From: UBA940 sp045613745
GTDB lineage: Bacteria; Bacteroidota; Bacteroidia; Bacteroidales; Rikenellaceae
Length of the DNA stretch: 64,000 nucleotides
Assembly (NCBI GenBank): GCA_045613745.1
Contig: JAZLBP010000007.1
Coordinates: 124,001-188,000, forward strand
Direction of reading: 5' to 3'
Both the position numbers and the translations under genes were made by a program. Positions 53,453 to 63,922 of this stretch are shown here, piece by piece; position 1 is the first letter of the stretch, and each line of letters begins with the position of its first letter. Under the pieces are notes generated by a model, which was not told the DNA's origin, ran no database searches, and worked only from the letters and a program-made list of their open reading frames with translations.

Positions 53453-54310
53453 ATGAAAAAACTCATCCTTTTATTGTGGCTCATAATATCTTCTACAAGC
53501 ATTTTTGCTACCGAAGTGCGTCTCACCAATGGAGTGTCCTTTGACATACCCGAAGGATACCAATATTTCAAACACAAGCGCTACTCCTATTCTGCACAAC
53601 GAGATAACGACATCTTGTATTTAGGTGCAATGTATGGCGAGGAATTCAATAAAGAACTCTTTTATACCTCTGCGGACACTATACTCTTCAATCTGAGCGG
53701 TATGAAACTGAATGATGAGAAGCACTCTAAGTTATGGACTATTGGTAAAAAATTCATCAAGCGATACTACACTTCTGCCAGTGGCTCACACATTGTTACC
53801 TATACTTGCCACACCGAATCAAAAGCGGGTTTTGTGATAGCTGCAACCTACTCAACCGATGATCAGTTAGCAGAATTAGAGGAGATGTTCGATAGTATCA
53901 AATTAGCGCACAAGAATGTTTTTCACTACTTTGGATTCACCGTCGTAAATGGTGGTTGGTTACTGTTTGTTTTTGTTGCTATCCTCTTATTCATTCGTCA
54001 GTTTGTCAGCGACAATTCTTTGGGAAATATCATTTTGCCTGTCGTAGGTGTAGGTACTTTTGGTATTGTTAGTTGGTTGTCATCGATTATGTTGGAGATT
54101 TACCTCGTACCAATGATAATATGGGCAGTGTTGATGGAGGCTGCTTGGGAGTGGCTTTGCAAGAAATTATCCATCGGCTACAAACATACAATAGACACGA
54201 GTGACAGCAGTGATAATGACGGAGGTGATAGCGGAGATGACTCTACGAACAATGATCACACATATATTTCTTCCAGTGATGGTGATTATTATACCCCGAT
54301 AGATCTATAA
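53453..54310 (+). CDS. Hypothetical membrane protein with acidic serine-rich tail
   Basis: A 285-residue protein I do not recognise. A signal peptide (residues 1-20, ending SIFAT) is followed by a soluble periplasmic region to about 160, three hydrophobic helices (about 164-182, 190-210, 213-232), and a cytoplasmic or periplasmic tail rich in Asp, Ser and Asn (SDSSDNDGGDSGDDS). It is AT-richer than its neighbours. It follows the S9 peptidase by 52 bp and may be co-transcribed. Its soluble part with FDIPEGYQYFKHKRY suggests a small alpha/beta domain but no function. Confidence 0.7.
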   Translation: MKKLILLLWLIISSTSIFATEVRLTNGVSFDIPEGYQYFKHKRYSYSAQRDNDILYLGAMYGEEFNKELFYTSADTILFNLSGMKLNDEKHSKLWTIGKKFIKRYYTSASGSHIVTYTCHTESKAGFVIAATYSTDDQLAELEEMFDSIKLAHKNVFHYFGFTVVNGGWLLFVFVAILLFIRQFVSDNSLGNIILPVVGVGTFGIVSWLSSIMLEIYLVPMIIWAVLMEAAWEWLCKKLSIGYKHTIDTSDSSDNDGGDSGDDSTNNDHTYISSSDGDYYTPIDL

Positions 54311-54384
54311 ATACATAGCCTCTTGCACATGTGCATATATTTCATTCGTTATGCATAGCCATATAACCTTCTCTGTTTAGGCCT

Positions 54385-54423
54385 AATAAACCCCGAAAGT
54401 TTTTCTAACTTTCGGGGTTTATT
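54385..54423. terminator. Strong hairpin terminator
   Basis: A perfect 17-bp stem AATAAACCCCGAAAGTT with a 5-nt loop behind the hypothetical membrane protein gene. Confidence 0.85.
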
Positions 54424-54522
54424 CATTCGCACGCCTTGTTTTGTTGTTACTCTCGCGCTCCAACAAGTACCACAGCCAAAAATATAATCGCGGAAGCCAC
54501 AAGGATTGATGGATTTTTTCGC

Positions 54523-54530
54523 TAACTTTG
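54523..54530 (+). promoter_or_regulatory. -7 box of the metallophosphoesterase gene
   Basis: TAACTTTG, 46 nt before the ATG at 54577. Confidence 0.6.
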
Positions 54531-54576
54531 TGTTACAGTCTGCCAGGCTTTAACACAAACAACCAGAGATAGTAAT

Positions 54577-55713
54577 ATGAAAAAACTTTTTACTTTGGCG
54601 GCGGCGATGATGATGGTAGTTGCCGCAGTGGCGAAAAATCCGACCGGAACGCCCCAAACAACTCTCCTCCCCACAATGCAGGTCGAGGGGTCGTTCTCGA
54701 TGATTATGGTGCCCGATCCGCAGACATACAACAAGTTTGCAGCCAACCAACCTCTGTTTGAGTTGCAGACCGCGTGGATTGCACAGAACATCAGCAATCT
54801 CAACATCAAGTACGCGCTGTTTACGGGCGATATGGTGGAGCAGAACAACAAGGTGGTGTCAGAGGGTCGTCCTGGCCGAGGCAATGGCGACCAAACAAGC
54901 CGTCAACAATGGGAGTCGGTATCGCGCGCCCTTGCCCGCCTCGACAATCGCATCCCCTATGTTGTGGCCCAAGGCAACCACGACATTGGCTATGTGGCAG
55001 CCGAATCGCGCTACACCCACGCGCCCGAATATATCTATCCCGAGCGCAACATCTGTTTCGAGAAGGCATTGGTTGGCACTTGTGTCAACTACGAGGGTGT
55101 CCACACAATGGAGAACTCGGCCTATGAGCTCGTTGACGATGCGTGGGGCAAGTTGCTGATTTTGACCTTTGAGTTCGCACCCCGCGACGAGGCCTTGGAG
55201 TGGGCCAGCAAACTCATCGCCTCCAAACGTTTCAGTTCTCACCGCGTCATTGTGCTTGTTCACTCGTGGCTGAACAACAAGGGCAAACGCATAACCAAGG
55301 AGGGCTACAAGGTCACCCCGTGCAACTGGGCAGAGGATGTGTGGCAAAAGCTGGTTTATCCCTCCAAAAACATCTGTATGGTGCTGTGTGGCCACACAGG
55401 CATAGCTCCCACCATTGAACCCGGAGGCGGCGAGGTCGATTACCTCCTGACCTGCCAATACCTCGAAGACAAAGCCGCTGATGGTCGCATTGTTCCGCAG
55501 ATGATGTTCAACTCGCAGCAAGCTGATGGCAGTTGGTCGGGAAATGGTGGCGACGGCTGGATTCGCATCCTCGAATTCCGCCCCGACGGCAAGACCATAG
55601 GTGTGCGCACCTTCTCGCCGCTGTTTGCCATCTCGCCCCGCACAAGCCACCTCGCTTGGCGCACCGCCGACTACGACAACTTCGAGATTACAATCCCCGC
55701 CTTAGCCGAATAA
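54577..55713 (+). CDS. Secreted calcineurin-like metallophosphoesterase
   Basis: A 378-residue exported protein with a signal peptide (residues 1-19). The five metal-site motifs are in order: MVPDPQTYN near residue 46 (the D-x-Q form of the first motif), FTGDMVEQN near 83, AQGNHDIGY near 130, VLVHSWL near 227 and CGHTG near 270. It should hydrolyse phosphomonoesters or diesters in the periplasm or at the surface; the exact substrate is not deducible. Single gene with its own promoter and terminator. Confidence 0.87.
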   Translation: MKKLFTLAAAMMMVVAAVAKNPTGTPQTTLLPTMQVEGSFSMIMVPDPQTYNKFAANQPLFELQTAWIAQNISNLNIKYALFTGDMVEQNNKVVSEGRPGRGNGDQTSRQQWESVSRALARLDNRIPYVVAQGNHDIGYVAAESRYTHAPEYIYPERNICFEKALVGTCVNYEGVHTMENSAYELVDDAWGKLLILTFEFAPRDEALEWASKLIASKRFSSHRVIVLVHSWLNNKGKRITKEGYKVTPCNWAEDVWQKLVYPSKNICMVLCGHTGIAPTIEPGGGEVDYLLTCQYLEDKAADGRIVPQMMFNSQQADGSWSGNGGDGWIRILEFRPDGKTIGVRTFSPLFAISPRTSHLAWRTADYDNFEITIPALAE

Positions 55714-55732
55714 GCATACATATATAATATAA

Positions 55733-55766
55733 AAGAAGAGGCTGCCCCATTTGGAGCAGCCTCTCT
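55733..55766. terminator. Bidirectional terminator
   Basis: AGAGGCTGCCCC / GGAGCAGCCTCT stem between the convergent metallophosphoesterase and enolase genes, flanked by A- and T-rich stretches. Confidence 0.8.
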
Positions 55767-55798
55767 TTCTGTGTCGGGGTCAAGCCACCGAACGCAAA

Positions 55799-57112
<1,314 letters not shown>

Positions 57113-57185
57113 TTAAAACTTGTTTGTGCTTTCAGCTTCGGTTGCCCAAACTAACGCCTAGTTATGGGAACTTATTATATCCGCA

Positions 57186-57193
57186 CAAAGATA
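57186..57193 (-). promoter_or_regulatory. eno: -7 box of the enolase promoter
   Basis: The minus strand reads TATCTTTG, about 100 nt before the ATG; a long leader for this genome. Confidence 0.55.
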
Positions 57194-57267
57194 TAATATT
57201 TTTTGCAAACCACATATAATATTTTGCGTGTATATGCGTTTTTCTTGCGAGAAATCAGAAAACTTTT

Positions 57268-57298
57268 TTTGTTTTTCGAGTTTTCTACCCTATCTTTG
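57268..57298 (+). promoter_or_regulatory. Promoter of the TetR-RND efflux operon
   Basis: TTTG at 57268-57271 and TATCTTTG at 57291-57298, spaced exactly 19 bp. The first ATG follows 12 nt later, giving a very short leader. Confidence 0.75.
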
Positions 57299-57310
57299 CA
57301 CCCGATTTTG

Positions 57311-57976
57311 ATGATTATGATAAGTCCCGACCATAACGAAACAACTCACTCGCAACGCGACTACATTGTCCGACGAGCCACAACAATGTTTGTTGAGCAA
57401 GGCGTCAAGGAGGTGCGAATGGATGATATTGCCCACGAGCTGGCTATATCGAAGCGCACACTCTACGAGGTGTTTGCCGACAAGCGTTCGCTGTTGGAGG
57501 CCTGCTTGGCGCACAACATCGAGCAGATGAATGAGGCGATGCGACAATTGGTGGCAAAGGCCAACAATGTTGTGGAGGAGATTTTCCTGATGGTGCGTGG
57601 CGCTTACCGCCGCAACCAGCAGTATCGTGTGTTTATGCACTCGATGGCCAAGTACTACCCCGACATTCTGGAGCCCTACAAGGAGCGCCAGTCGCGCGCG
57701 GGCTCGGCGCTGTTCCACAGTCTGCTGCAACGAGGTCTGGGCGAGGGTGTGTTCAAGGCCGATATGAACGTGGATTTGGCCGAGACGATATTTGCAATGA
57801 CGCTCAATGGTCTGATTTCGTCGGCGCAGTTAAGCCTTCCTTCGGGAGTGACTATGCAGGATGCGGTGAGCTACTTTATCGTGAACTTCTTCCGCGGTCT
57901 TGCCACAGAGAAGGGACTGCGAATGGTGGACGAGTACGCCAGCGAGGAGTACGCACATTTATTTGGAACGAAATAA
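57311..57976 (+). CDS. TetR-family transcriptional regulator of the efflux operon
   Basis: A 221-residue TetR-type repressor. The N-terminal helix-turn-helix spans about residues 18-63, with ATTMFVEQGVKEVRMDDIAHELAISKRTLYEVFADK as the recognition region in parts. The C-terminal ligand-binding helices follow (residues 75-221). It is the first gene of the operon tolC-type/MFP/RND, 21 bp upstream, so local autoregulation and control of efflux by a ligand is likely (inference from layout). A second in-frame ATG at 57317 could be the start. Confidence 0.88.
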   Translation: MIMISPDHNETTHSQRDYIVRRATTMFVEQGVKEVRMDDIAHELAISKRTLYEVFADKRSLLEACLAHNIEQMNEAMRQLVAKANNVVEEIFLMVRGAYRRNQQYRVFMHSMAKYYPDILEPYKERQSRAGSALFHSLLQRGLGEGVFKADMNVDLAETIFAMTLNGLISSAQLSLPSGVTMQDAVSYFIVNFFRGLATEKGLRMVDEYASEEYAHLFGTK

Positions 57977-57997
57977 CAATAAACCAAAGATAAAAGA

Positions 57998-59368
57998 ATG
58001 AGAAGATTAGCAGTTTTGGCGCTCAGCCTTGTGACAATAGCAAGTGCTATGGCGCAACAGACGCAGAAAATCACTCTGACACTCGACGAGGCTGTGGGCA
58101 TTGCCCTGAGCGACAACCCCACAATCAAGGTTGCCGACCTCGAAATCGAGCGCCAGAAGTATGAACGCAAACAGACCGAAGCCAACCTTTGGCCTCAAAT
58201 CTCGGTGTCGGGTCAATACCTCTATGCCATCGAGAAACAGAGTATGGCAAAGGGACTCTCCTTTGGTGCAGACAACACTTTGGCTGCAACAGGAAATGTC
58301 AATCTCGCCCTGTTTGCTCCCTCGGTGTATGCCGCGCTGAATATGAACAAGATTCAGTTGGAGAACGCTGTGGAGGCCGCTCGTGCCAACAAGATTACCT
58401 TGGCTGCCGAGGTTAAGAAGGCTTTCTACAACATTCTGCTTGCAAAACAATCTATCGAGGTGCTCCACGCCAGCGAGGGCAACATCAAGGAGACCGTTGA
58501 CAACACCCGCGAGATGTATAACGCTGGTCTTGCTGCTGAGTACGACCTGCTGACCGCCGAGGTTCAATTGAGCAACCTCAAACCCACAATCATCCAAACC
58601 GAGAACTCGGTGGAGATTGCCGAGTTGCTGCTCAAAATGTACTTGGGTCTGCCTCAAAACACCCAAATCGAGGTTGTAGGTACACTGGATGAGTTCCGCG
58701 ACGCTGTGATGGCTGGTGGCGAGTCGCTTTCGACCGATGTTTCGGCCAACACCGACTTGCGCACACTCGACATCAACCTCAAACTGCTGAACGCCCAAAA
58801 GAAGATGACCAACAGTGCACGCATCCCCACTGTCGCAGCCTTCTTGCAAGGTAGCTACACTGGTAATGACGCTGTCAACCCTCTGAAAAGTATGATGGGT
58901 GGCGGTGCAGGCGCAGGCACTGGTGCAGGTGCAGGTGCAGGTGCGGCCACAACTGCCGAGCGTGAGTTCTGGTGGCAATATCCTATCAACGTTGGTGTAC
59001 AGGTGTCGATTCCCATCTTTGCGGGCTTCTCGAACACCAACAAGATTAAGAGCATCAACAACAGCATCCGTCAATTGGAGATGCAACGCGACTACCTCAA
59101 AGAGAGTATGTATGTGCAAGTTCGCTCGGCGCTCAATACCCTTGTGACCGCACGCGAGACTATGCTGGCCAACGAGAAGACTGTTGAACAAGCTCAAAAG
59201 GCATTCGAGATTGCACAAACCCGCTACACCGCAGGTGCGGGTACCATTCTCGAAGTAAACTCTTCGGAGTTGCAACTCACCCAATCGCGACTCAACTACT
59301 CGCAAGCCATCTACGACTATCTGTCGGCCAAGGCTGAGTACGACAAAATCATCGGTAAAGAGGAATAA
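57998..59368 (+). CDS. TolC-family outer membrane efflux protein
   Basis: A 456-residue outer membrane factor: signal peptide (residues 1-19), then two OEP repeats of long helices and barrel strands (LTLDEAVGIALSDNPTIKV near residue 26, ARIPTVAAFLQGSY near 273). Between the halves, at about residues 301-317, sits a glycine/alanine stretch encoded by GGTGCA hexamers, an unusual insertion. It forms the exit duct for the RND pump encoded downstream, 19 bp before the adaptor gene. Confidence 0.92.
   Translation: MRRLAVLALSLVTIASAMAQQTQKITLTLDEAVGIALSDNPTIKVADLEIERQKYERKQTEANLWPQISVSGQYLYAIEKQSMAKGLSFGADNTLAATGNVNLALFAPSVYAALNMNKIQLENAVEAARANKITLAAEVKKAFYNILLAKQSIEVLHASEGNIKETVDNTREMYNAGLAAEYDLLTAEVQLSNLKPTIIQTENSVEIAELLLKMYLGLPQNTQIEVVGTLDEFRDAVMAGGESLSTDVSANTDLRTLDINLKLLNAQKKMTNSARIPTVAAFLQGSYTGNDAVNPLKSMMGGGAGAGTGAGAGAGAATTAEREFWWQYPINVGVQVSIPIFAGFSNTNKIKSINNSIRQLEMQRDYLKESMYVQVRSALNTLVTARETMLANEKTVEQAQKAFEIAQTRYTAGAGTILEVNSSELQLTQSRLNYSQAIYDYLSAKAEYDKIIGKEE
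58922..58945 (+). repeat. In-frame GGTGCA hexamer repeat in the tolC-type gene
   Basis: Four nearly exact copies of GGTGCA encode Gly-Ala pairs, preceded by degenerate copies from 58904. As a multiple of three it can vary in number without breaking the frame. Confidence 0.7.
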
Positions 59369-59387
59369 AAAAGTAAAATCATAAAGT

Positions 59388-60413
59388 ATGAAAATCAACA
59401 AAAGATTGTTTCTGACGCTGGCACTCGGTGCAGTGCTCGTCGGATGCGCAAGCAAACAGGAGAAAACCACCACCGAGCAGACCGAGCCCACAAAGGTGCT
59501 TGTTAAAACCGAGGCTGCAACTGTTCAAACCGTGGCTCAAACCGAGGAGTTCACCGCCAACATCGAGCCCTACAAAAAGAACTATATCACTCCCGCTGTT
59601 CAGGGTGTGCGCATCGACCGTATTCTGGTTGACGTGGGCGACCGCGTGAAGAAGGGCCAACTGCTTGTTGAGATGGACCCCACCAATTTCAACCAACAAC
59701 GCGTGAACCTGCAAAACGCACAAGATACCTACGACCGCACCAAAAAGGTGTTTGAGGTAGGCGGCGTGTCGCAACAACAACTCGACCAAGCGTTGAACAA
59801 CCTGACCCTGCAAAAAGAGGTCATCAACAACCTCGAGAAGAACATCAAACTGCTCTCGCCCATCAACGGTGTTGTTACCGCTCGTAACGACGAGGCAGGC
59901 AACTTGTTTGGTAACCAACCCATCCTCCAAGTGATGCAAATCGACCGCCTGAAAGTGACCGTAAGCATCTCGGAGCAATTTTATACAGCAGTTAAATTGG
60001 GCACTCCCGTTAAGGTTGGCGTGGATATCTTCCCCGGCGAGGAGTTCGAGGGTAAAGTAACCCTGATTCACCCTGCAATGGACGCTGCAACCCGCACCTT
60101 CACCGTTGAGGTTACCATCCCCAACGCCAACGAGCGTCTGCGCCCTGGTATGTTCTCGCGCTCGACCTTCAATATGGGCAACCGCGAGAGTGTGATGATT
60201 TCGGACGTTGCCATCGCACGCCAAGCAGGTACCTCTGAGCGTTATGCCTTTGTCGAGAAAGACGGTGTGGCAGAGCGTCGCGTGGTTAAACTCGGCCGCC
60301 AAGTGGGTGACAAAGTAGAGATTCTGAGCGGTATCGAGGCAGGCGAAAAGGTTATCGTAACTGGCCTGTCGAAACTCGAACAAGGCACCGCCGTAGAAGT
60401 TCAAAACCAATAA
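59388..60413 (+). CDS. RND efflux periplasmic adaptor (membrane fusion protein)
   Basis: A 341-residue lipoprotein adaptor with Cys20 in the lipobox LVGC. The lipoyl-like halves bracket a helical hairpin: VQGVRIDRILVDVGDRVKKGQ near residue 70 and LLSPINGVVTARNDEAGN near 155. A beta-barrel and a membrane-proximal domain follow. It links the RND permease to the TolC-type duct. Located between those genes with short spacing. Confidence 0.93.
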   Translation: MKINKRLFLTLALGAVLVGCASKQEKTTTEQTEPTKVLVKTEAATVQTVAQTEEFTANIEPYKKNYITPAVQGVRIDRILVDVGDRVKKGQLLVEMDPTNFNQQRVNLQNAQDTYDRTKKVFEVGGVSQQQLDQALNNLTLQKEVINNLEKNIKLLSPINGVVTARNDEAGNLFGNQPILQVMQIDRLKVTVSISEQFYTAVKLGTPVKVGVDIFPGEEFEGKVTLIHPAMDAATRTFTVEVTIPNANERLRPGMFSRSTFNMGNRESVMISDVAIARQAGTSERYAFVEKDGVAERRVVKLGRQVGDKVEILSGIEAGEKVIVTGLSKLEQGTAVEVQNQ

Positions 60414-60443
60414 GACTTACAACACTCAAACATTCGTTAAACA

Positions 60444-63400
60444 ATGAATATTTACGAACAGGCCGTCCGCAAACCGATTTCGACCATACTTATTTTCATA
60501 GGTGTGATTATCTTCGGTGTATTCTCGCTGACAAAACTGGCCATCGACCAATTCCCCGAAATGGAGTTCCCCGCGGTTGCGGTGTTCACCACCTACCCGG
60601 GTGCCAATGCCGAGGAGATTGAGACTAACGTAACTCGTATCCTCGAAGACCAACTCAATACGGTTGATAACCTCGAAAAAATCACCTCTACCTCGTCGGA
60701 CAACTACTCGATTGTAAACCTTGAATTGGAGTGGGGCTCGGACATCACCGAAGCAACCAACGACGTGCGTGACGTGATTAACCGTAGTACCAAACTGCTG
60801 CCCGACGGCGCTGAGCAACCTATCGTATTTAAGTTCAGCTCGTCGATGCAACCCATTATGATTCTCTCGGTTACCGCTAACGAGAGCTACGCTGCACTTA
60901 GCAAGGAGCTGGACGACAACCTTGTCAATACCCTTAACCGTATCGAGGGTGTGGGTGCTGTGAGCCTTGGTGGTGCTCCCGAGCGCGAAATCCAAGTTAA
61001 CGTAGATCCCACCAAGTTGGAGGCCTACGGACTGACTGTCGAGAGCCTTGGACAACTTATCGCTGCCGAGAATGTCAATATCCCCGCAGGTACCATCGAC
61101 ATTGGTAACAACACCTACAATATCAAAGCCGACGCCGAATATTCGTCGGGCGAGCAAGTGAGAGATCTTGTTGTGTCGAATGCTGGTGGTCGCACTATCC
61201 ACCTGACCGACGTGGCCGAGGTGAAAGATACCCTCGAAAAGGCTACTCAGGATGTGCGTATGAACGGCAACCGATGCGTAACCGTGATTATCCAAAAACA
61301 ATCGGGTGCAAATACTGTTGAGATTGTTAAGCAGGTACAGGCTATGTTGCCTTCGATTCTGCAAACTCTCCCTCCCGATGTGCAAATTCACACTGTTTAT
61401 GAGGGCTCGGAGTCGATTATCGACTCGATTAACTCGCTGAGTGAGTCTGTAATGTACGCTCTTATCTTTGTGATTTTGGTGGTAATGATGTTCTTGGGCC
61501 GCTGGCGTGCAACATTCATCATTGCTCTGACCATCCCTATCTCGCTGATTACTGCCTTCATCTATCTGTTTGCCACCGGTTCGACACTCAACATCATTTC
61601 GTTGTCGTCGCTGTCGATTGCTATCGGTATGGTTGTGGACGATGCCATCGTGGTGTTGGAGAACATCTCGACCCACATCGACAAGGGCTCGAAACCGCGT
61701 GAGGCTGCTATCTATGGTACCAACGAGGTGTGGTTGTCGGTTATCGCCACCACTCTGGTAGTTGTGGCTGTGTTTATGCCGCTGACTATGTTGGAGGGTA
61801 TGATGGGTATTATGTTCAAGGAGCTGGGTTGGATTGTGACCATCGTGGTATGTACTTCGACCGCAACTGCTGTGAGTCTGACACCTATGCTGTGTGCCTA
61901 TATGCTTAAAGCCGATGGCGCAGTGCACGACTACAAAGGCGCGGGTATCATCTACAAACCCGTCGATAAGTTCCTCGGATGGTTGGACGGCGCTTATGCA
62001 CGCCTTCTGCACTGGGCAGTACGCCACCGCGCGATTGTGATTTGCTCGACAATGGGACTGTTTGCAGTGTCGTTGGTATTGTTGAAATTTGTGCCGATGG
62101 AGTTCTTCTCGAAGACCGACTCTGCATCAATCAATGCCACTGTCAAGTTGGAGCAAAATATCGGTGTTGACTACACCGCCCGCATCGCTCGTCAAATTGA
62201 TAGCATCATCTACGCAAAATATCCCGAGGTTGACCGCGTGCAAGCGACCGCTGGTGCAAGCAGCTCGGATAATATGTTTGCGGCAATGAGCGACAACGGT
62301 AGCCACATCGTGACCTATCGTCTGAAACTCCCCACAGCCGACAAACGTGAGCGTAGCGTATTCGAGATTGCCGACCTGTTGCGTCAAGACCTCGACAGAA
62401 TCCCCGAGATTCGCGAGTATAGCGTAACTACAGGTAGTAGTGGCCCTGGCGGCAACAGTAGCCCCATCGAGGTTAAAGTGTTTGGTCACAACATCGAGTT
62501 GTCGAATGCCGTGGCTCTTGACCTGAAAGCAAAGATTGCAACTCTGAGCGAAACTCGTGACGTTAAACTCTCGCGCGAGGACCTTCGTCCTGAGTACAAT
62601 GTAGTGTTCGACCGCGATAAACTCGCATACTATGGTGTATCGAACGCCACCGCTGCCAACTTTGTTCGTAACCGTATCAATGGCTACACTGCATCGAAAT
62701 ATCGCGAGGATGGTGACGAGTACGACATCGTTGTTCGCTATGCCGAAGAGCACCGCGAAACCATCAGCGACGTAGAGAATATCACTCTGTATAGCTCGAC
62801 CACAGGCCGCCCCATCAAACTCAAAGAGGTTGCTACCGTAACCGAGGAGTTTGCTGCTCCGAGCATTGAGCGCGAGGACCGCCAACGTATCGTGAAAGTT
62901 GAGTCGGATATGGCTCCTGGTGTGGCTCTGGGTCAGGCCGCAGAGAAAATCCAAGAGATTATCGACGCTTACGATATCCCCGACGGTATCTTCATCGAGC
63001 TTGGTGGTGATATTGAGGATATGAACGAGTCGACAGGCGATATGATGATGCTGATGGCACTTATCGTGATTCTGGTGTACATCGTGATGGCAACCCAGTT
63101 CGAGAGTTTGAAAATGCCCTTCATCATTATGTTTACCATTCCGTTTGCGTTCACTGGTGTGTTTGTGGCACTGTGGCTGACTGGCAAACCTCTGTCGATG
63201 ATTGCACTGATTGGTGCGATTATGCTGGTGGGTATCGTTGTTAAGAACGGTATCGTGATGGTTGACTTCACCAACCTGCTGTGCGAGCGTGGCGCCAAGG
63301 TTATGGACGCTGTTGAGGAGGCTGGTAAGAGCCGTCTGCGCCCCGTGTTGATGACCTCGCTGACCACCATCTTCGGTATGATTCCTATGGCTATCGGTGT

Positions 63401-63557
63401 TGGTAACGGTTCGGAGATGTGGCAACCTATGGGTATCGCCATTGTGGGTGGTCTGACCTTCTCGACCCTGCTTACTCTGCTGGTTGTGCCTACCATTTAC
63501 GCATCGTTCCAAGTTCGCGCCGAGCGCAAAGTCGAAGCTAAAAAACTTAACAAGTAA
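60444..63557 (+). CDS. RND-family efflux permease (AcrB/HAE1 type)
   Basis: A 1037-residue inner membrane pump with the full duplicated RND layout: TM1 at residues 12-32, a large periplasmic loop, TM2-6 (about 335-500), TM7, a second large loop, TM8-12 (about 860-1020). The proton-relay motif IGMVVDDAIVVLENI near residue 394 carries the two aspartates of TM4. It exports drugs, detergents or bile-salt-like compounds by proton antiport; substrates cannot be deduced. It is expected to form a tripartite pump with the upstream gene products. Confidence 0.95.
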   Translation: MNIYEQAVRKPISTILIFIGVIIFGVFSLTKLAIDQFPEMEFPAVAVFTTYPGANAEEIETNVTRILEDQLNTVDNLEKITSTSSDNYSIVNLELEWGSDITEATNDVRDVINRSTKLLPDGAEQPIVFKFSSSMQPIMILSVTANESYAALSKELDDNLVNTLNRIEGVGAVSLGGAPEREIQVNVDPTKLEAYGLTVESLGQLIAAENVNIPAGTIDIGNNTYNIKADAEYSSGEQVRDLVVSNAGGRTIHLTDVAEVKDTLEKATQDVRMNGNRCVTVIIQKQSGANTVEIVKQVQAMLPSILQTLPPDVQIHTVYEGSESIIDSINSLSESVMYALIFVILVVMMFLGRWRATFIIALTIPISLITAFIYLFATGSTLNIISLSSLSIAIGMVVDDAIVVLENISTHIDKGSKPREAAIYGTNEVWLSVIATTLVVVAVFMPLTMLEGMMGIMFKELGWIVTIVVCTSTATAVSLTPMLCAYMLKADGAVHDYKGAGIIYKPVDKFLGWLDGAYARLLHWAVRHRAIVICSTMGLFAVSLVLLKFVPMEFFSKTDSASINATVKLEQNIGVDYTARIARQIDSIIYAKYPEVDRVQATAGASSSDNMFAAMSDNGSHIVTYRLKLPTADKRERSVFEIADLLRQDLDRIPEIREYSVTTGSSGPGGNSSPIEVKVFGHNIELSNAVALDLKAKIATLSETRDVKLSREDLRPEYNVVFDRDKLAYYGVSNATAANFVRNRINGYTASKYREDGDEYDIVVRYAEEHRETISDVENITLYSSTTGRPIKLKEVATVTEEFAAPSIEREDRQRIVKVESDMAPGVALGQAAEKIQEIIDAYDIPDGIFIELGGDIEDMNESTGDMMMLMALIVILVYIVMATQFESLKMPFIIMFTIPFAFTGVFVALWLTGKPLSMIALIGAIMLVGIVVKNGIVMVDFTNLLCERGAKVMDAVEEAGKSRLRPVLMTSLTTIFGMIPMAIGVGNGSEMWQPMGIAIVGGLTFSTLLTLLVVPTIYASFQVRAERKVEAKKLNK

Positions 63558-63563
63558 CCCCCT

Positions 63564-63857
63564 ATGAAAGCAATATTTGTATCGTATAACCAAGCGCTCA
63601 CCGAGCGCATCAACGACCTTTTGGACGAGTATGGAGTTCGCGGTTTCACCCGCTGGACTCCGACCGAGGGTCGTGGTAGTTTCACCGGCGAGCCCCACTA
63701 CGGCAACCACACCTGGCCCGCAATCAACACTTCGGTGTTGGCCATTGTCGAGGACGAGAAGGTAGCTCCCGTAATGGATGCCATCCGCCGTTTGGACGCC
63801 GAAATCGAGAAACAAGGTTGCCGCGCCTTTGTTTGGAACATCGAGCAAGCGCTGTAA
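63564..63857 (+). CDS. PG0541-family transporter-associated protein
   Basis: A 97-residue soluble protein starting 6 bp behind the RND gene. MKAIFVSYNQALTERINDLLDEYGVRGFTRW followed by GRGSFTGEPHYGNHTWP in parts resembles the small P-II-like proteins regularly found downstream of RND pumps in Bacteroidetes. It may regulate the pump by binding a ligand or metal; that role is inferred from linkage and fold. Confidence 0.8.
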   Translation: MKAIFVSYNQALTERINDLLDEYGVRGFTRWTPTEGRGSFTGEPHYGNHTWPAINTSVLAIVEDEKVAPVMDAIRRLDAEIEKQGCRAFVWNIEQAL

Positions 63858-63880
63858 TCACACCACCCCACTTTCGGGTA

Positions 63881-63922
63881 CAACAAAGGCTGTCACTGCA
63901 ATAGTGACAGCCTTTGTTGTTT
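63881..63922 (+). terminator. Terminator of the efflux operon
   Basis: A perfect stem CAACAAAGGCTGTCACT / AGTGACAGCCTTTGTTG with a 5-nt loop, followed by TTTT. Nothing recognisable lies between it and the window end. Confidence 0.9.
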
